A stretch of 64,000 bases of DNA, from NCBI GenBank assembly GCA_905235225.1, contig CAJOKE010000015.1, positions 82,384 through 146,383 on the forward strand, read 5' to 3'. The notes beneath the pieces were generated by a model. It searched no databases. It saw only the letters and a program-made list of their open reading frames with translations, and was not told the DNA's origin. Numbering within the stretch: the stretch's first letter is position 1; every line of letters starts with the position of its first letter. Both the position numbers and the translations under genes were made by a program. This document shows, piece by piece, positions 29,102 through 37,748 of this stretch. Origin of the DNA: Paludibacteraceae bacterium (lineage in GTDB: Bacteria > Bacteroidota > Bacteroidia > Bacteroidales > Paludibacteraceae).

Positions 29102-29875
29102 ATGAAAAAAATATTATTTCTTCTTGCGTTCTTGAGCGCAGTTACAGTGCAGGCACAAGTAGTTTCTAATGTTCGTGCCATGCAGCAAGACACGACCCTA
29201 GTTGTTGTGTACGACCTCAAAAATGCTGCTACTACTAAATTGGAAGTCTCATTTGATGGAGGCTTGACATTTATTCCTGCTAATTCCGTCAGTGGCGACA
29301 TTAACAAAACACTACCCGGAAATAACAGAATCGTTTATTGGAATGCGACAAAAGATGTTGGTTATTTTGATTGCGATAAAATGGTATTCAAAATTACTGC
29401 ATCCGGACGTAACCTAAATACATATGCCAATAATGGTGTTTCCGGACATGCTATAAGTTATAAACATTATCGTGTATATCAGGATGGCAGCGATATAACA
29501 CCCGATTACAAAAATTTTCTCCGCAACAACTGCCCACAGGCATACCGTGCATACCAGCGTAGATGGCATGGAATGTTTTGGGGTGGATTGGCGACAACGA
29601 TTTGTATGATTCCCTTTACAATGGGTGCTATTTTTAGTGACAATGATTTTGGTATGGGAGCTTGCTTTGGACTTATGAGTACGTGTATCGTTACCGGGAT
29701 TCCACTAATGTGTTGTAGTACCGTATCGGCAAGAAAACAATCTGCAAAAGTTTATAACAATACTTGCGGTTTGTTAGATATGACTTCACTCCAAAACACA
29801 CATTTGGAAGATCCGCAAATCAAACTATCATTTACTCCTACCACTTATGGATTAGGTTTATCACTGCAATTTTAA
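29102..29875 (+). CDS. Exported protein with N-terminal beta-sandwich and membrane segments
   Basis: A 257-aa protein with a clear signal peptide (cleavage after VQA). Residues 20-100 (VVSNVRAMQQDTTLVVVYDL, VSFDGGLTF, VYWNATKD) look like the immunoglobulin-like domain often found at the N-terminus of exported Bacteroidota proteins. Around residues 158-205 two hydrophobic stretches (WGGLATTICMIPFTMGAIF, GACFGLMSTCIVTGIPLMC) suggest membrane insertion. The function is not recognised. It lies between the barrel gene and the caspase gene, 20 nt before the latter's start, with the same orientation. Confidence 0.65.
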   Translation: MKKILFLLAFLSAVTVQAQVVSNVRAMQQDTTLVVVYDLKNAATTKLEVSFDGGLTFIPANSVSGDINKTLPGNNRIVYWNATKDVGYFDCDKMVFKITASGRNLNTYANNGVSGHAISYKHYRVYQDGSDITPDYKNFLRNNCPQAYRAYQRRWHGMFWGGLATTICMIPFTMGAIFSDNDFGMGACFGLMSTCIVTGIPLMCCSTVSARKQSAKVYNNTCGLLDMTSLQNTHLEDPQIKLSFTPTTYGLGLSLQF

Positions 29876-29895
29876 CACTTAAACTTCAGAATATA

Positions 29896-31530
29896 ATGAA
29901 AAAGATTTTTTTAATATTAGCCGTGATGGCATCCACCCTTGTATCACTGGCTCAATCCAAGCAAGAGGCAAAAAGTGGCATATATCACTTCAAAATTGAG
30001 AATCGGGCTAATATCTTGGAGCGGCTTCAAGCTGCAGAAGCGGAAAGAAGATTATTGCTCATGCAACAGTTAGAAGCGTATAATCAATCGCTAAAACCAT
30101 CCAACAGGGTCGGTGACGGCATTAAAATGGGCGTTCAACCCAATGTCGTCCTACAAAAATCACCCGAAGGACGGGATGAGTTAAACTTGGAATTAGAGTT
30201 CTCTTATCAAACAAAATCTCCCGAGGAACTACAATTTACCGTTTCTAAAAATACAGATGACTACCCTGCAGGTGCATATCTACCCACACAGTCAAAGGCC
30301 TGCAAAACAACACTAACCTTTATTAAAAATAAGGTGGATAACGAACTCGCCGAGTATTTCACAAAGGGAACCGATGTTACTATCACCATTACCGGTGTTA
30401 CTGATGGAACTGCAATTAGAAGTGCTATACCATATAAGGGAGAATACGGAGACATTGAAAACAGAATGATTTATCTTAATAATGATATTGATGAGGTTAC
30501 CGTAACTAAAAAAGGGGGTATTACATCGAATGCACAACTGGCTTTCTTGCGTACTCAAGGAGTGCAAAAGTATTTGGAAACATATGTTGATAATCTACAA
30601 AAAACAAATAACCGTTACCAGATCTATGCAGTTGAACATCAAGAAAAAGGTGCTCAATTCCGTAAAATATCTGTAAAATTTACCATTCACAAGGCTTTTA
30701 ACCAACAACTCGCTTCGACAACAAACATCCCACTTGAGGAACCGGAAAAAACAAGTGACGTGGATGATAACATCCCTGCTACCAATGACAAAAATGCTAA
30801 TACATTTGTTGTAATTGTCGCAAATGAAAAATACAACGAAATTGTTGGTGTAGTACCTTTTGCGCATAACGATGGAGAAATTTTTGAAGAATACTGCATA
30901 CGGACTTTGGGTATTCCGACTCGCCAAATCCGATTCGTCAAAGATGCCACCCGAAATCATTTTGATGATGCTATGGAATGGATTAAAGGCATTTCATCTT
31001 CGCGCCCGGATGCTCGTTTTATTGTTTATTATGCTGGACACGGAGTACCTAACGGTGAAGAAACATATCTCCTGCCTGTTGATGCAAATCCCGAAAAACC
31101 ACAACAAATGTGGTCGCTTAAAAATATGTACTCAACCTTAAGTGACATGCCATGTAAGGCTGTTATATGCCTATTGGATGCTTGTTTTAGTGGAACCAGA
31201 CGTAATGGTGAACCCCTAACGCAAGGCGGAAGAGGTGTTAGAGCTGTCGAGAGGCCTAAAGACCCTGTCCACGGAAATCTCATTGTCATGAGCGCAGCAG
31301 ATGCAAAACAAACGGCTTATCCATTTGCTGACCAAAAACATGGATTATTTACTTACTATCTCCTGAAGAGTTTGCAGGATACCAAAGGCACTGTGACGCT
31401 TGATAAATTATTTGAACAAATCAGCGATAACGTGCGTTTAGAGGCAGCATTGGCAACTAGAGAACAAACTCCGTGTCTTCAAGTTAGCGATGATCTTGGT
31501 GAAGCATGGAAAAATATGACTCTTAAATAA
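29896..31530 (+). CDS. Exported caspase-family (peptidase C14) protein
   Basis: The 544-aa product starts at ATG 29896 with a signal peptide (MKKIFLILAVMA..., cleavage near LAQ-S); an upstream open stretch from 29764 is not used because it overlaps the previous gene and would bury the signal. Residues 20-280 are a beta-rich region of unknown type. From about residue 300 a caspase-like domain runs: FVVIVANEKY, then IVYYAGHG with catalytic His382, and CLLDACFSG with catalytic Cys430, followed by VMSAADAKQTAYPF and a C-terminal HGLFTYYLLKSL typical of bacterial metacaspase-like domains. All catalytic elements are intact. Export suggests cleavage of periplasmic or surface proteins. Confidence 0.88.
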   Translation: MKKIFLILAVMASTLVSLAQSKQEAKSGIYHFKIENRANILERLQAAEAERRLLLMQQLEAYNQSLKPSNRVGDGIKMGVQPNVVLQKSPEGRDELNLELEFSYQTKSPEELQFTVSKNTDDYPAGAYLPTQSKACKTTLTFIKNKVDNELAEYFTKGTDVTITITGVTDGTAIRSAIPYKGEYGDIENRMIYLNNDIDEVTVTKKGGITSNAQLAFLRTQGVQKYLETYVDNLQKTNNRYQIYAVEHQEKGAQFRKISVKFTIHKAFNQQLASTTNIPLEEPEKTSDVDDNIPATNDKNANTFVVIVANEKYNEIVGVVPFAHNDGEIFEEYCIRTLGIPTRQIRFVKDATRNHFDDAMEWIKGISSSRPDARFIVYYAGHGVPNGEETYLLPVDANPEKPQQMWSLKNMYSTLSDMPCKAVICLLDACFSGTRRNGEPLTQGGRGVRAVERPKDPVHGNLIVMSAADAKQTAYPFADQKHGLFTYYLLKSLQDTKGTVTLDKLFEQISDNVRLEAALATREQTPCLQVSDDLGEAWKNMTLK

Positions 31531-31566
31531 ACAATTAACATCATTAACATTTTAACTTTTAAAGCA

Positions 31567-32202
31567 ATGAAAAAATTTCTATTGGTTGCCATGTCTTTTA
31601 TCATGGCGTTGAATGTTCTTTACGCTGCAAATCCGGAAAAGACAGCGCAAACGTATGCAAAAAAACAAGCTAAACAATTTACCAAAGAAGGTTGGCGGGT
31701 AGATGGAATCTTCACACTTGAAGAAGTATTCTATAACTACCGCAAAGCACTTATGGAAGAAGGTAATTACCAACTGACAGGAGTAGTTAGCGGAAATACA
31801 TCTACTAAAACCATCAACCAAGCTAAACAATGGGCAGCCACTAATGCGGCTATCACCTATGCAAAAGAAGCAGGAATGAGTATGAAAGGAAGAATTGCTG
31901 CTTCCGTGCATGCCGCTGCCGGTGAAGAAGCTGCTTCTGATGATTCCTTCTTTGAAGCATATGAAGCTCTCGTACAAAAAGAAATCAAAGGAGAACTTAA
32001 AATGAGCTTCGGATTATATCGCGAAACCAAAAATGGTATCGAATATACTGCATACTACGTGGTAAATGAGGATAAAGCCAGTAAAGCACGAATGCGCGCT
32101 TTGGAAAATCTAAAAAAAGAAAATGATTTCGCAAGAAAACATGCAGAAGATCTCACGAAGTTTGTTCATGAAGGATTCCAACAACCTATGACGGAAGAAT
32201 GA
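31567..32202 (+). CDS. Exported LPP20-like protein
   Basis: A 211-aa protein with a signal peptide (cleavage after LYA). The body resembles LPP20/FlgT-N-like domains: helix-rich with many Ala (QAKQWAATNAAITYAKEAG), then a strand region GELKMSFGLYRETKNGIEYTAYYVV. A very similar domain plan is present in the protein at 53660 in the other exported operon. The function of this family is unknown; relatives are surface or periplasmic lipoproteins. The next reading frame starts as ATGA overlap at 32199. Confidence 0.7.
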   Translation: MKKFLLVAMSFIMALNVLYAANPEKTAQTYAKKQAKQFTKEGWRVDGIFTLEEVFYNYRKALMEEGNYQLTGVVSGNTSTKTINQAKQWAATNAAITYAKEAGMSMKGRIAASVHAAAGEEAASDDSFFEAYEALVQKEIKGELKMSFGLYRETKNGIEYTAYYVVNEDKASKARMRALENLKKENDFARKHAEDLTKFVHEGFQQPMTEE

Positions 32203-32276
32203 AACGATTCCTTACATTAAACTTGATGCTAGTTTACTTTCTTATGCTCTGCTCGGCGGAGCATGAGAAAATATAA
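32199..32276 (+). pseudogene. Orphan signal-peptide segment of the DUF4384 gene (out of frame)
   Basis: An ATG overlapping the stop of the LPP20-like gene encodes 25 residues (MKRFLTLNLMLVYFLMLCSA then EHEKI), a good signal peptide, and then stops at 32276. The mature DUF4384 protein starts in another frame 15 nt later. One missing base between about 32250 and 32290 would join them into a single exported protein. Confidence 0.55.
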
Positions 32277-32290
32277 GGGGAGAATTTCAC

Positions 32291-32977
32291 ATGACCATTG
32301 AAATGGATATTTCTCCCAAAACTGCCATGCAATACGCTCTTGAAGATGCAAAAAAGAAAGCATTAGTTGAGGTATGCGGTGAAAAAATGAATGCATGGGA
32401 TATGGTGGAAAGTTCTTCCGCTGGCGAAAGTTTCAATAGCTTGAATATGATTCAGATTGATGGTGAAATCGTTGACTATGATGTCTTGGAGCAAAACCAT
32501 ATGGTTAATCCTGTCAGAAAATCAGAGATTATATACTATTGTATCATCAATGCCCATATAAAAAAAGGAATAGAACCTGATCCCGATTTTGTCGCTTCTA
32601 TAAAAGGTATAAAAGCAAGTTATCAGGCGGAAGAAGAACTAACTTTTTCCGTTATTGCATATCGCGATGCATATGTAAAAGTCTTTATTTTTGAAAATGA
32701 AGAATTAGGTTACAGGCTTTATCCGAACGAATTAGAACAACCATTTAAGCTCAACGCTAATCAGGAGTATTTATTTCCAACTAATAAGCGTTCGTCTTAC
32801 CCTGTTTATACAGATAAAGATATTGAAACTGATAGAATAGTCTTTGTTTTTACGAAAAACGAACGACCGTTTTATGAGGAAACAACTTCACGGAAAGAGA
32901 TAGAGAGTTGGATGGCAAAGATTCCGAATAATCAAAGATTCGTGTATTACACAAGCATTAATATTCTGAAAAAATAA
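32291..32977 (+). CDS. LPP20/FlgT-like plus DUF4384-like protein, probably lacking its own signal peptide
   Basis: The 228-aa frame starts MTIEMDISPKTAMQYALEDAKKKAL, a typical N-terminal domain of LPP20/FlgT type, and continues with a DUF4384-like region (YQAEEELTFSVIAYRDAYVKVF, LYPNELEQPF). DUF4384 domains are often fused to caspase domains in Bacteroidota, so its position two genes after the caspase supports a common process. ATG 32291 is preceded by AAGGGGAG, a Shine-Dalgarno-like stretch unusual in this phylum, so initiation here is possible. But all neighbours are exported and a signal peptide is encoded just upstream in another frame, which points to a frameshift. Confidence 0.7.
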   Translation: MTIEMDISPKTAMQYALEDAKKKALVEVCGEKMNAWDMVESSSAGESFNSLNMIQIDGEIVDYDVLEQNHMVNPVRKSEIIYYCIINAHIKKGIEPDPDFVASIKGIKASYQAEEELTFSVIAYRDAYVKVFIFENEELGYRLYPNELEQPFKLNANQEYLFPTNKRSSYPVYTDKDIETDRIVFVFTKNERPFYEETTSRKEIESWMAKIPNNQRFVYYTSINILKK

Positions 32978-33061
32978 CATTATACAATCAACATAAATAC
33001 GCGACTCGTCCCACCATCATTGTACGACAATATAGCCTCATTAAAAAAGTGTAGAAGTGTA

Positions 33062-33087
33062 AAAAAGTGCGGGAGACCGCACTTTTT
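33062..33087 (+). terminator. Rho-independent terminator of the caspase cluster
   Basis: GTGCGG (33067-33072), loop GAGA, CCGCAC (33077-33082), flanked by A and T runs, so it can act in both directions. It overlaps the -33 region of the LRR gene promoter by spacing of only a few bases. Confidence 0.88.
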
Positions 33088-33088
33088 C

Positions 33089-33119
33089 TTGCATATTTCA
33101 AAAATATACACTACCTTTG
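33089..33119 (+). promoter_or_regulatory. Promoter of the BspA-like gene
   Basis: TTG at 33089-33091 and TACCTTTG at 33112-33119 are spaced by 20 nt; the coding start is 32 nt further on. The -33 box begins two bases after the T run of the preceding terminator. Confidence 0.8.
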
Positions 33120-33150
33120 CAGCAAATTAACGCACTATTCGTCTGCTACT

Positions 33151-34920
33151 ATGAACCGCATTCTCCTTTTCTGCCTCGTAACGTTTGGCTTCATCTCTCT
33201 CAACGCCGAACAGGCACAGTTCAATAACCTCACTTTCAACATTGATCCTATCGAACGGACTGCCGAAGTGGCGGAAAACAAAGCTGAAGGTAAACTACGC
33301 CTGCCGGACAGCATTACCGTCGGACAGATAAACTACCGCGTCATCGGTATCGCCGATAATGCCTTCAAAAACTGCAAAAACCTCAACGAAATTGTTTTGC
33401 CCGAATCGTTAGAGTACCTCTGCCGCTCCGCATTTGAAGGAACCGGCATTTGGCTCAATAAAAACAACTGGAAAGACGGCATTCTCTTTATTGACAGCTG
33501 CCTCATCGCTGTGGACAAATCCGTCAAACCCAAACTTGTCATACCTAACTCTACCCGACTGATTGCAGCCGGTGCTTTTCAAGGCAATAAGGTCCTGACG
33601 CGCGTAGACCTGCCGCAAACACTCAAACGCATTGACAACGACCTTTTCCGCGACTGCAAAAACATTACCAAAGTAGTCATCCCCGCCTCTGTACAGTCCA
33701 TTGGACAAGACGCTTTCACAGGATCGGGCATTTGGCTCAACGAAAAGAAATGGAGAAAAGGAGCTCTCTACATAGATGGCTGTCTCATTGCCGTCAATAA
33801 CAACGCACCCGCTAAATTCATCTGCAAGGACAAAATTCCGACACGCCTATTTGCCGCAGGGGCATTCAAAGGCGCAAAACAGATAAAAACCGTCACCATA
33901 CCCGATGGCATACACACCATTCCCGCCGCATGCTTCCATAATTGTCCGGCACTGACCGAGGTCATCATCCCCGCCTCTGTCAAACGCATTGAACAGTTTG
34001 CTTTTGCTCAATGCGAGCTGCTCAAGAATGCCACCTTGCCCGCAGACATTGACTACATCGGTGCAGGAGCATTCTACACCTGCCGCAACCTTAAAAAACA
34101 AATCCTATCCGACAACCTCAAAGCTATTCCTACCGCCTGCTTCTTCCTCTGTAGCGCATTTACAACCATTGACCTGCCCGGACAACTTGAAATCATTGGC
34201 GATGGTGCCTTTGCCGGATGTGCTAATCTCGAAGATATTCAGCTCCCGCATACGCTCAAATCTATTGGCGAAAAAGCCTTCACTGGCTGCAACCGCTTCC
34301 GTAAAATCATCATACCCGACTACGTTACCCAAATCAAAAAAGCAGCCTTCGCTGACTGCTCACACCTCAATAATGTCACACTGCCCGAAGGACTCTATGC
34401 TATAGACGATGAGACTTTCCTCAACTGTATCAGCCTTGAACGCATCACCTTGCCCAAGACCCTGTACCGCATCGGAAAGGATGCCTTCCGCAATTGTCAG
34501 GAACTGTATGCCATCCTCCTGCCTGATAATTTGCATCGGCTCGAAGATCAGGCATTTATGGACTGCAAAAAACTCTACGAAATACAACTCCCTGCAGAAT
34601 TGGCACATTTGGGCGCAGGTGCCTTCTCCCTCTGCATCAACCTGACCAACGTTGTCACCACACACGCCAAACACCTTACATCCGTCGAAGCAGGCACTTT
34701 CTATCAATGCCGGCAACTACAGGAAATAGACCTTCCCGATAGCGTGAAGGTCATTGGAGAAGATGCCTTTAACGGCTGCAAAAACCTTAAACGTGTTTTC
34801 TTTCCTGCAGGATTGGAAAAGATTGGACAGAACGCATTCCGCGATTGCACATCCCTCACAACACCACTGCTTTCAAAAGATATAGAAATTGGCAAAAACG
34901 CCTTCAAAGGATGCAAATAA
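33151..34920 (+). CDS. BspA-like leucine-rich-repeat surface protein (LRR_5)
   Basis: The 589-aa product has a signal peptide (MNRILLFCLVTFGFISLNAE) and then about twenty repeats of the Treponema/BspA type, such as VVIPASVQSIGQDAF, IDLPGQLEIIGDGAFAGC and ITLPKTLYRIGKDAFRNC. BspA proteins are surface adhesins that bind host or bacterial partners. The frame is open upstream to 33067 but ATG 33151 is chosen because it starts the signal peptide and lies after the promoter. There is no T9SS or anchor domain at the C-terminus; the last repeat ends NAFKGCK. A 22-bp tandem repeat begins in the final codons. Confidence 0.92.
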   Translation: MNRILLFCLVTFGFISLNAEQAQFNNLTFNIDPIERTAEVAENKAEGKLRLPDSITVGQINYRVIGIADNAFKNCKNLNEIVLPESLEYLCRSAFEGTGIWLNKNNWKDGILFIDSCLIAVDKSVKPKLVIPNSTRLIAAGAFQGNKVLTRVDLPQTLKRIDNDLFRDCKNITKVVIPASVQSIGQDAFTGSGIWLNEKKWRKGALYIDGCLIAVNNNAPAKFICKDKIPTRLFAAGAFKGAKQIKTVTIPDGIHTIPAACFHNCPALTEVIIPASVKRIEQFAFAQCELLKNATLPADIDYIGAGAFYTCRNLKKQILSDNLKAIPTACFFLCSAFTTIDLPGQLEIIGDGAFAGCANLEDIQLPHTLKSIGEKAFTGCNRFRKIIIPDYVTQIKKAAFADCSHLNNVTLPEGLYAIDDETFLNCISLERITLPKTLYRIGKDAFRNCQELYAILLPDNLHRLEDQAFMDCKKLYEIQLPAELAHLGAGAFSLCINLTNVVTTHAKHLTSVEAGTFYQCRQLQEIDLPDSVKVIGEDAFNGCKNLKRVFFPAGLEKIGQNAFRDCTSLTTPLLSKDIEIGKNAFKGCK

Positions 34921-34970
34921 AATCTTCAAGGGATGTAAATATAATCTCTAAAGGATATAAATAAATAACG
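34905..34970. repeat. 22-bp tandem repeat x3 spanning the LRR gene stop codon
   Basis: Three 22-bp units (34905-34926, 34927-34948, 34949-34970) share the core AAAGGATGYAAATA. The first encodes the last five residues and the stop of the LRR protein. The array fills the gap to the convergent fabG. Confidence 0.8.
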
Positions 34971-34976
34971 GTGGTA

Positions 34977-35729
34977 TTAAACCATACCACCGTTAACTTG
35001 TATCACTTCACCACTTACATAAGAACTCAAGTCCGAAGCAAGGAATAATGCCACATTGGCTACCTCTTCCGGATCACCGCCACGATGCAAGGGTATTGAT
35101 CTCACAAAATCATTGATTGTTTCCTCTGGCAAAGAAGCTGTCATGTTAGTCAGAATAAAGCCCGGGGCTATAGCGTTCGCACGAATACCGCGGCTGCCCA
35201 ACTCTTTTGCTGTCGATTTGGTCAATGCGATTATACCTGCTTTGGAAGCCGCATAGTTCGCTTGACCTGCATTACCGTTCAAACCCACTACCGATGACAA
35301 CGATATAATGGATCCGCTACGCTGGCGAAGCATGATAGGGGCCACCGCATGGATATTATTGAACGCCGATTTCAGATTATCCGATAACACCTCATCCCAC
35401 TGCTTTTCCGACATGCGCAACATTAACGCATCGCGCGTAATACCCGCATTATTCACTAAAATATCTATCCGACCGAACTCAGCCAACACATCCTTTGCAA
35501 GACTATGCGCTGCCTCAAAATCTGCCGCATCGGACGCATAGGCCTTGCATTTGACGCCAATGGCTTCCAACTCATGAAGTGTATTAAGCGTCTGCTCACG
35601 ATATTCGCGATCCGTAAATGCGATATTACAGCCCTGTTCCGCGAACTTTAGAGCAACGGCACGACCGATTCCGCGGGCGGCTCCGGTTATAAGTGCGGTC
35701 TTTCCTTCTAATAATTGTCCTTTTATCAT
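34977..35729 (-). CDS. fabG: 3-oxoacyl-ACP reductase FabG
   Basis: FabG reduces 3-oxoacyl-ACP with NADPH in fatty-acid elongation. The 250-aa short-chain dehydrogenase shows TGAARGIGRAVA (cofactor loop), NNAGITRDALMLRMSEKQWD, the catalytic Ser in SLSSVVGLNGNAGQ and YAASK. The run NAGITRD...M and C-terminal GEVIQVNGGMV are typical of FabG and not of other SDR enzymes. It ends 7 nt after the repeat and lies 11 nt downstream of lptC on the same strand, so it is probably the last gene of that operon. Confidence 0.93.
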   Translation of the reverse strand: MIKGQLLEGKTALITGAARGIGRAVALKFAEQGCNIAFTDREYREQTLNTLHELEAIGVKCKAYASDAADFEAAHSLAKDVLAEFGRIDILVNNAGITRDALMLRMSEKQWDEVLSDNLKSAFNNIHAVAPIMLRQRSGSIISLSSVVGLNGNAGQANYAASKAGIIALTKSTAKELGSRGIRANAIAPGFILTNMTASLPEETINDFVRSIPLHRGGDPEEVANVALFLASDLSSYVSGEVIQVNGGMV

Positions 35730-35740
35730 AAATGTTTTTA

Positions 35741-36286
35741 TTATTCGTCTTTGATGGGGAATACCCCTGTAGGGTTTAGGATTGTATATTTCGTCAGTTC
35801 TTGGTTGGAGTCAAAACCGATACCCTGAATAACTGAAGTCTCCCGGGTTATTGAGATAGACGAATCCGAATAGATACGTTCCGTCTTCTGATTCCAAAAT
35901 AACTGCGGAGTCTCAAAAAACTCACTGTCGGTATTCATCGACCTCACATGCCCGCGCAACTCCCAAACCTGCAACTCCTCGTTGTAGTACGCATAATCGG
36001 AACGCAGCCACGTATCTATCTCCAAATCATCATTGAACTTCTCCAGATATATCCCGTCTGGAAACTCCCAATAAACAGGAGTCGCCTTGTCATATATCTG
36101 CCATGTCTCTGTCGTTATACGATATTTGGTAATTCCGGAATCGGATATAAGAGTCGTCACCACAGATGCGTCAAGACCGGGCATAGATGCCCGATCTTCA
36201 ACCGCATCTGCAGTCAGTTTGACTTCTCTGTGACAACTTGCCAGTAAGAAGCAACTACCGAGCAGGACGACAAGTAGTTCTCTCAT
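35741..36286 (-). CDS. lptC: LPS export protein LptC, lipoprotein form
   Basis: LptC joins the inner-membrane LptB2FG complex to periplasmic LptA for lipopolysaccharide transport. The 181-aa product has a lipobox (LLASC, Cys18), where enterobacterial LptC has a transmembrane helix; the lipoprotein form is usual in Bacteroidota. The body is a series of beta strands (DSGITKYRITTETWQIYD, GIYLEKFNDDLEIDTWLRSDYAYYNEE) as in the OstA/LptA-like jelly roll. Its start overlaps the end of the TPR gene by 32 nt. Confidence 0.88.
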   Translation of the reverse strand: MRELLVVLLGSCFLLASCHREVKLTADAVEDRASMPGLDASVVTTLISDSGITKYRITTETWQIYDKATPVYWEFPDGIYLEKFNDDLEIDTWLRSDYAYYNEELQVWELRGHVRSMNTDSEFFETPQLFWNQKTERIYSDSSISITRETSVIQGIGFDSNQELTKYTILNPTGVFPIKDE

Positions 36287-37673
36287 TTATCCAGCCACCA
36301 ACAATAAACGTTGCACCACCAAGTTCATTCGGCAAATCGAACATCTCCTCTTTTGTCGGATAATACTTGCTGTACGCTGCAATCAGTTTGTCTGCATCAT
36401 CAGCACATGTCGGATCTACAGATTTTGCCTTTACGAACTGGTCAACGGCTGCCCAATAAACGGTTTTGTTCAAGATTGCAGCCTTGGCTGCCGGATAATC
36501 AGGCTCCGCATAAGGACGGGCAGCGGCATAGCAGCAGCCAATCAAAATATAGCAACGTCCCTGACCTGAAACAACTTCCAGACTCTGACGGGCATATTTG
36601 CGGGCTTCCTGATAATTCTTCAGCTTATCCATGTAAATGAACGCAATATTGTACAGATAATCGTCTTGGTCATCATCATCTTCCCCGTCTATCAGACTGA
36701 TTGCCTCGTTATAATAGTTGATTGCACCACGCCAGTCTTCTTTCTTCATGCACATCTTGGCGCAACCGGCTGCCGATTCCTCTGTTGGTTGTAACTTGTG
36801 CGCAGCCTCTGCTGCTGCAAAATATACATAGGACTCCGTGCAGTTTACACGCTTGTATAACTTCATGTACTTCAACAGGTCCTCAAGGTTATCCTTGCTC
36901 TGCTCAACCATTCCCGCATAAATCTCGTCCAGTTTGGAGCAGTCTGCTGCACCGGAAATGGCAAACAGATTATCCACATAATCCTTCTGAGCCTTGGCAG
37001 TGGCAGCATTCTTGCTGGCGGGATTGTCACCTATCGCCTGCAGCAAACCCGATACTTGGGAATAATCCGCAATAAACTGCTCGCCGTACTTGTCCGGATC
37101 GGATTTGTACAAACCGTAGCTGACCTCTGCCAGTTTCGTTAAAACGGAAACTTGCGACTTGTCACCCATGCCGTTTACAGACTCTTTCAACCACGGATAT
37201 GCTGCTTCCTTCAACTCGTCATCCTCAAAGTACTTGCAGTATTCAACACCCTTCTGACCAAGGATATACTCTTTCGGATAGCGTTGATCATCACCGAAAT
37301 ACTTGATACGTTTGTCGCATAGTTCGAGTGCAAGATGACGTAAACGGTCTTTCTCATTCGCATCGGTCGCATTGTCATACAGATATTCTATAATCTTGGC
37401 ACCGGCGGTATATATTGCCTTGTTTGCATTCGGACATGTGTTATATACTTCCCACCACGGACCATATGCGTCCTGATATTGTTTGTTCTTCACACTCTCG
37501 TTGAACAAAGACACATTCATGATACACTCCTCAGTTATCACCGGCTCTTCTTCCTGAACGGATGGAGTCGGTTCTGCGGGTTGGGACGATGCCTCTACTT
37601 TGGGTTTCTTAGCACATGCCAGTGCCGGAATTGCTGCACAAAGAGCAATTAAAAGTAATGATCTCGTTTTCAT
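36255..37673 (-). CDS. Exported tetratricopeptide-repeat protein
   Basis: A 472-aa protein with a signal peptide (MKTRSLLLIALCAAIPALACA) followed by a Pro/Glu-rich linker (PAEPTPSVQEEEPVI) and helical repeats. TPR-like units are clearest in the C-terminal half (AEAAHKLQPTEESAAGCAKM, WRGAINYYNEAISL, KNYQEARKYARQSLEVV). It likely serves as a scaffold in the periplasm. It lies between an outer-membrane protein and lptC, an order common in Bacteroidales; its specific role is not known. Confidence 0.85.
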   Translation of the reverse strand: MKTRSLLLIALCAAIPALACAKKPKVEASSQPAEPTPSVQEEEPVITEECIMNVSLFNESVKNKQYQDAYGPWWEVYNTCPNANKAIYTAGAKIIEYLYDNATDANEKDRLRHLALELCDKRIKYFGDDQRYPKEYILGQKGVEYCKYFEDDELKEAAYPWLKESVNGMGDKSQVSVLTKLAEVSYGLYKSDPDKYGEQFIADYSQVSGLLQAIGDNPASKNAATAKAQKDYVDNLFAISGAADCSKLDEIYAGMVEQSKDNLEDLLKYMKLYKRVNCTESYVYFAAAEAAHKLQPTEESAAGCAKMCMKKEDWRGAINYYNEAISLIDGEDDDDQDDYLYNIAFIYMDKLKNYQEARKYARQSLEVVSGQGRCYILIGCCYAAARPYAEPDYPAAKAAILNKTVYWAAVDQFVKAKSVDPTCADDADKLIAAYSKYYPTKEEMFDLPNELGGATFIVGGWINERTTCRPAR

Positions 37674-37748
37674 TTTCTTATGTTTTTAATTGTTGATTAT
37701 CTGTTTTTAACTTGCCTTTAAGGCTGTTTCTTTTTTCTGATTATGCCT

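Noticed and set aside
29764..29895. N-terminal extension of the caspase protein
   Set aside because: It overlaps the previous gene out of frame; the signal peptide starts at 29896.
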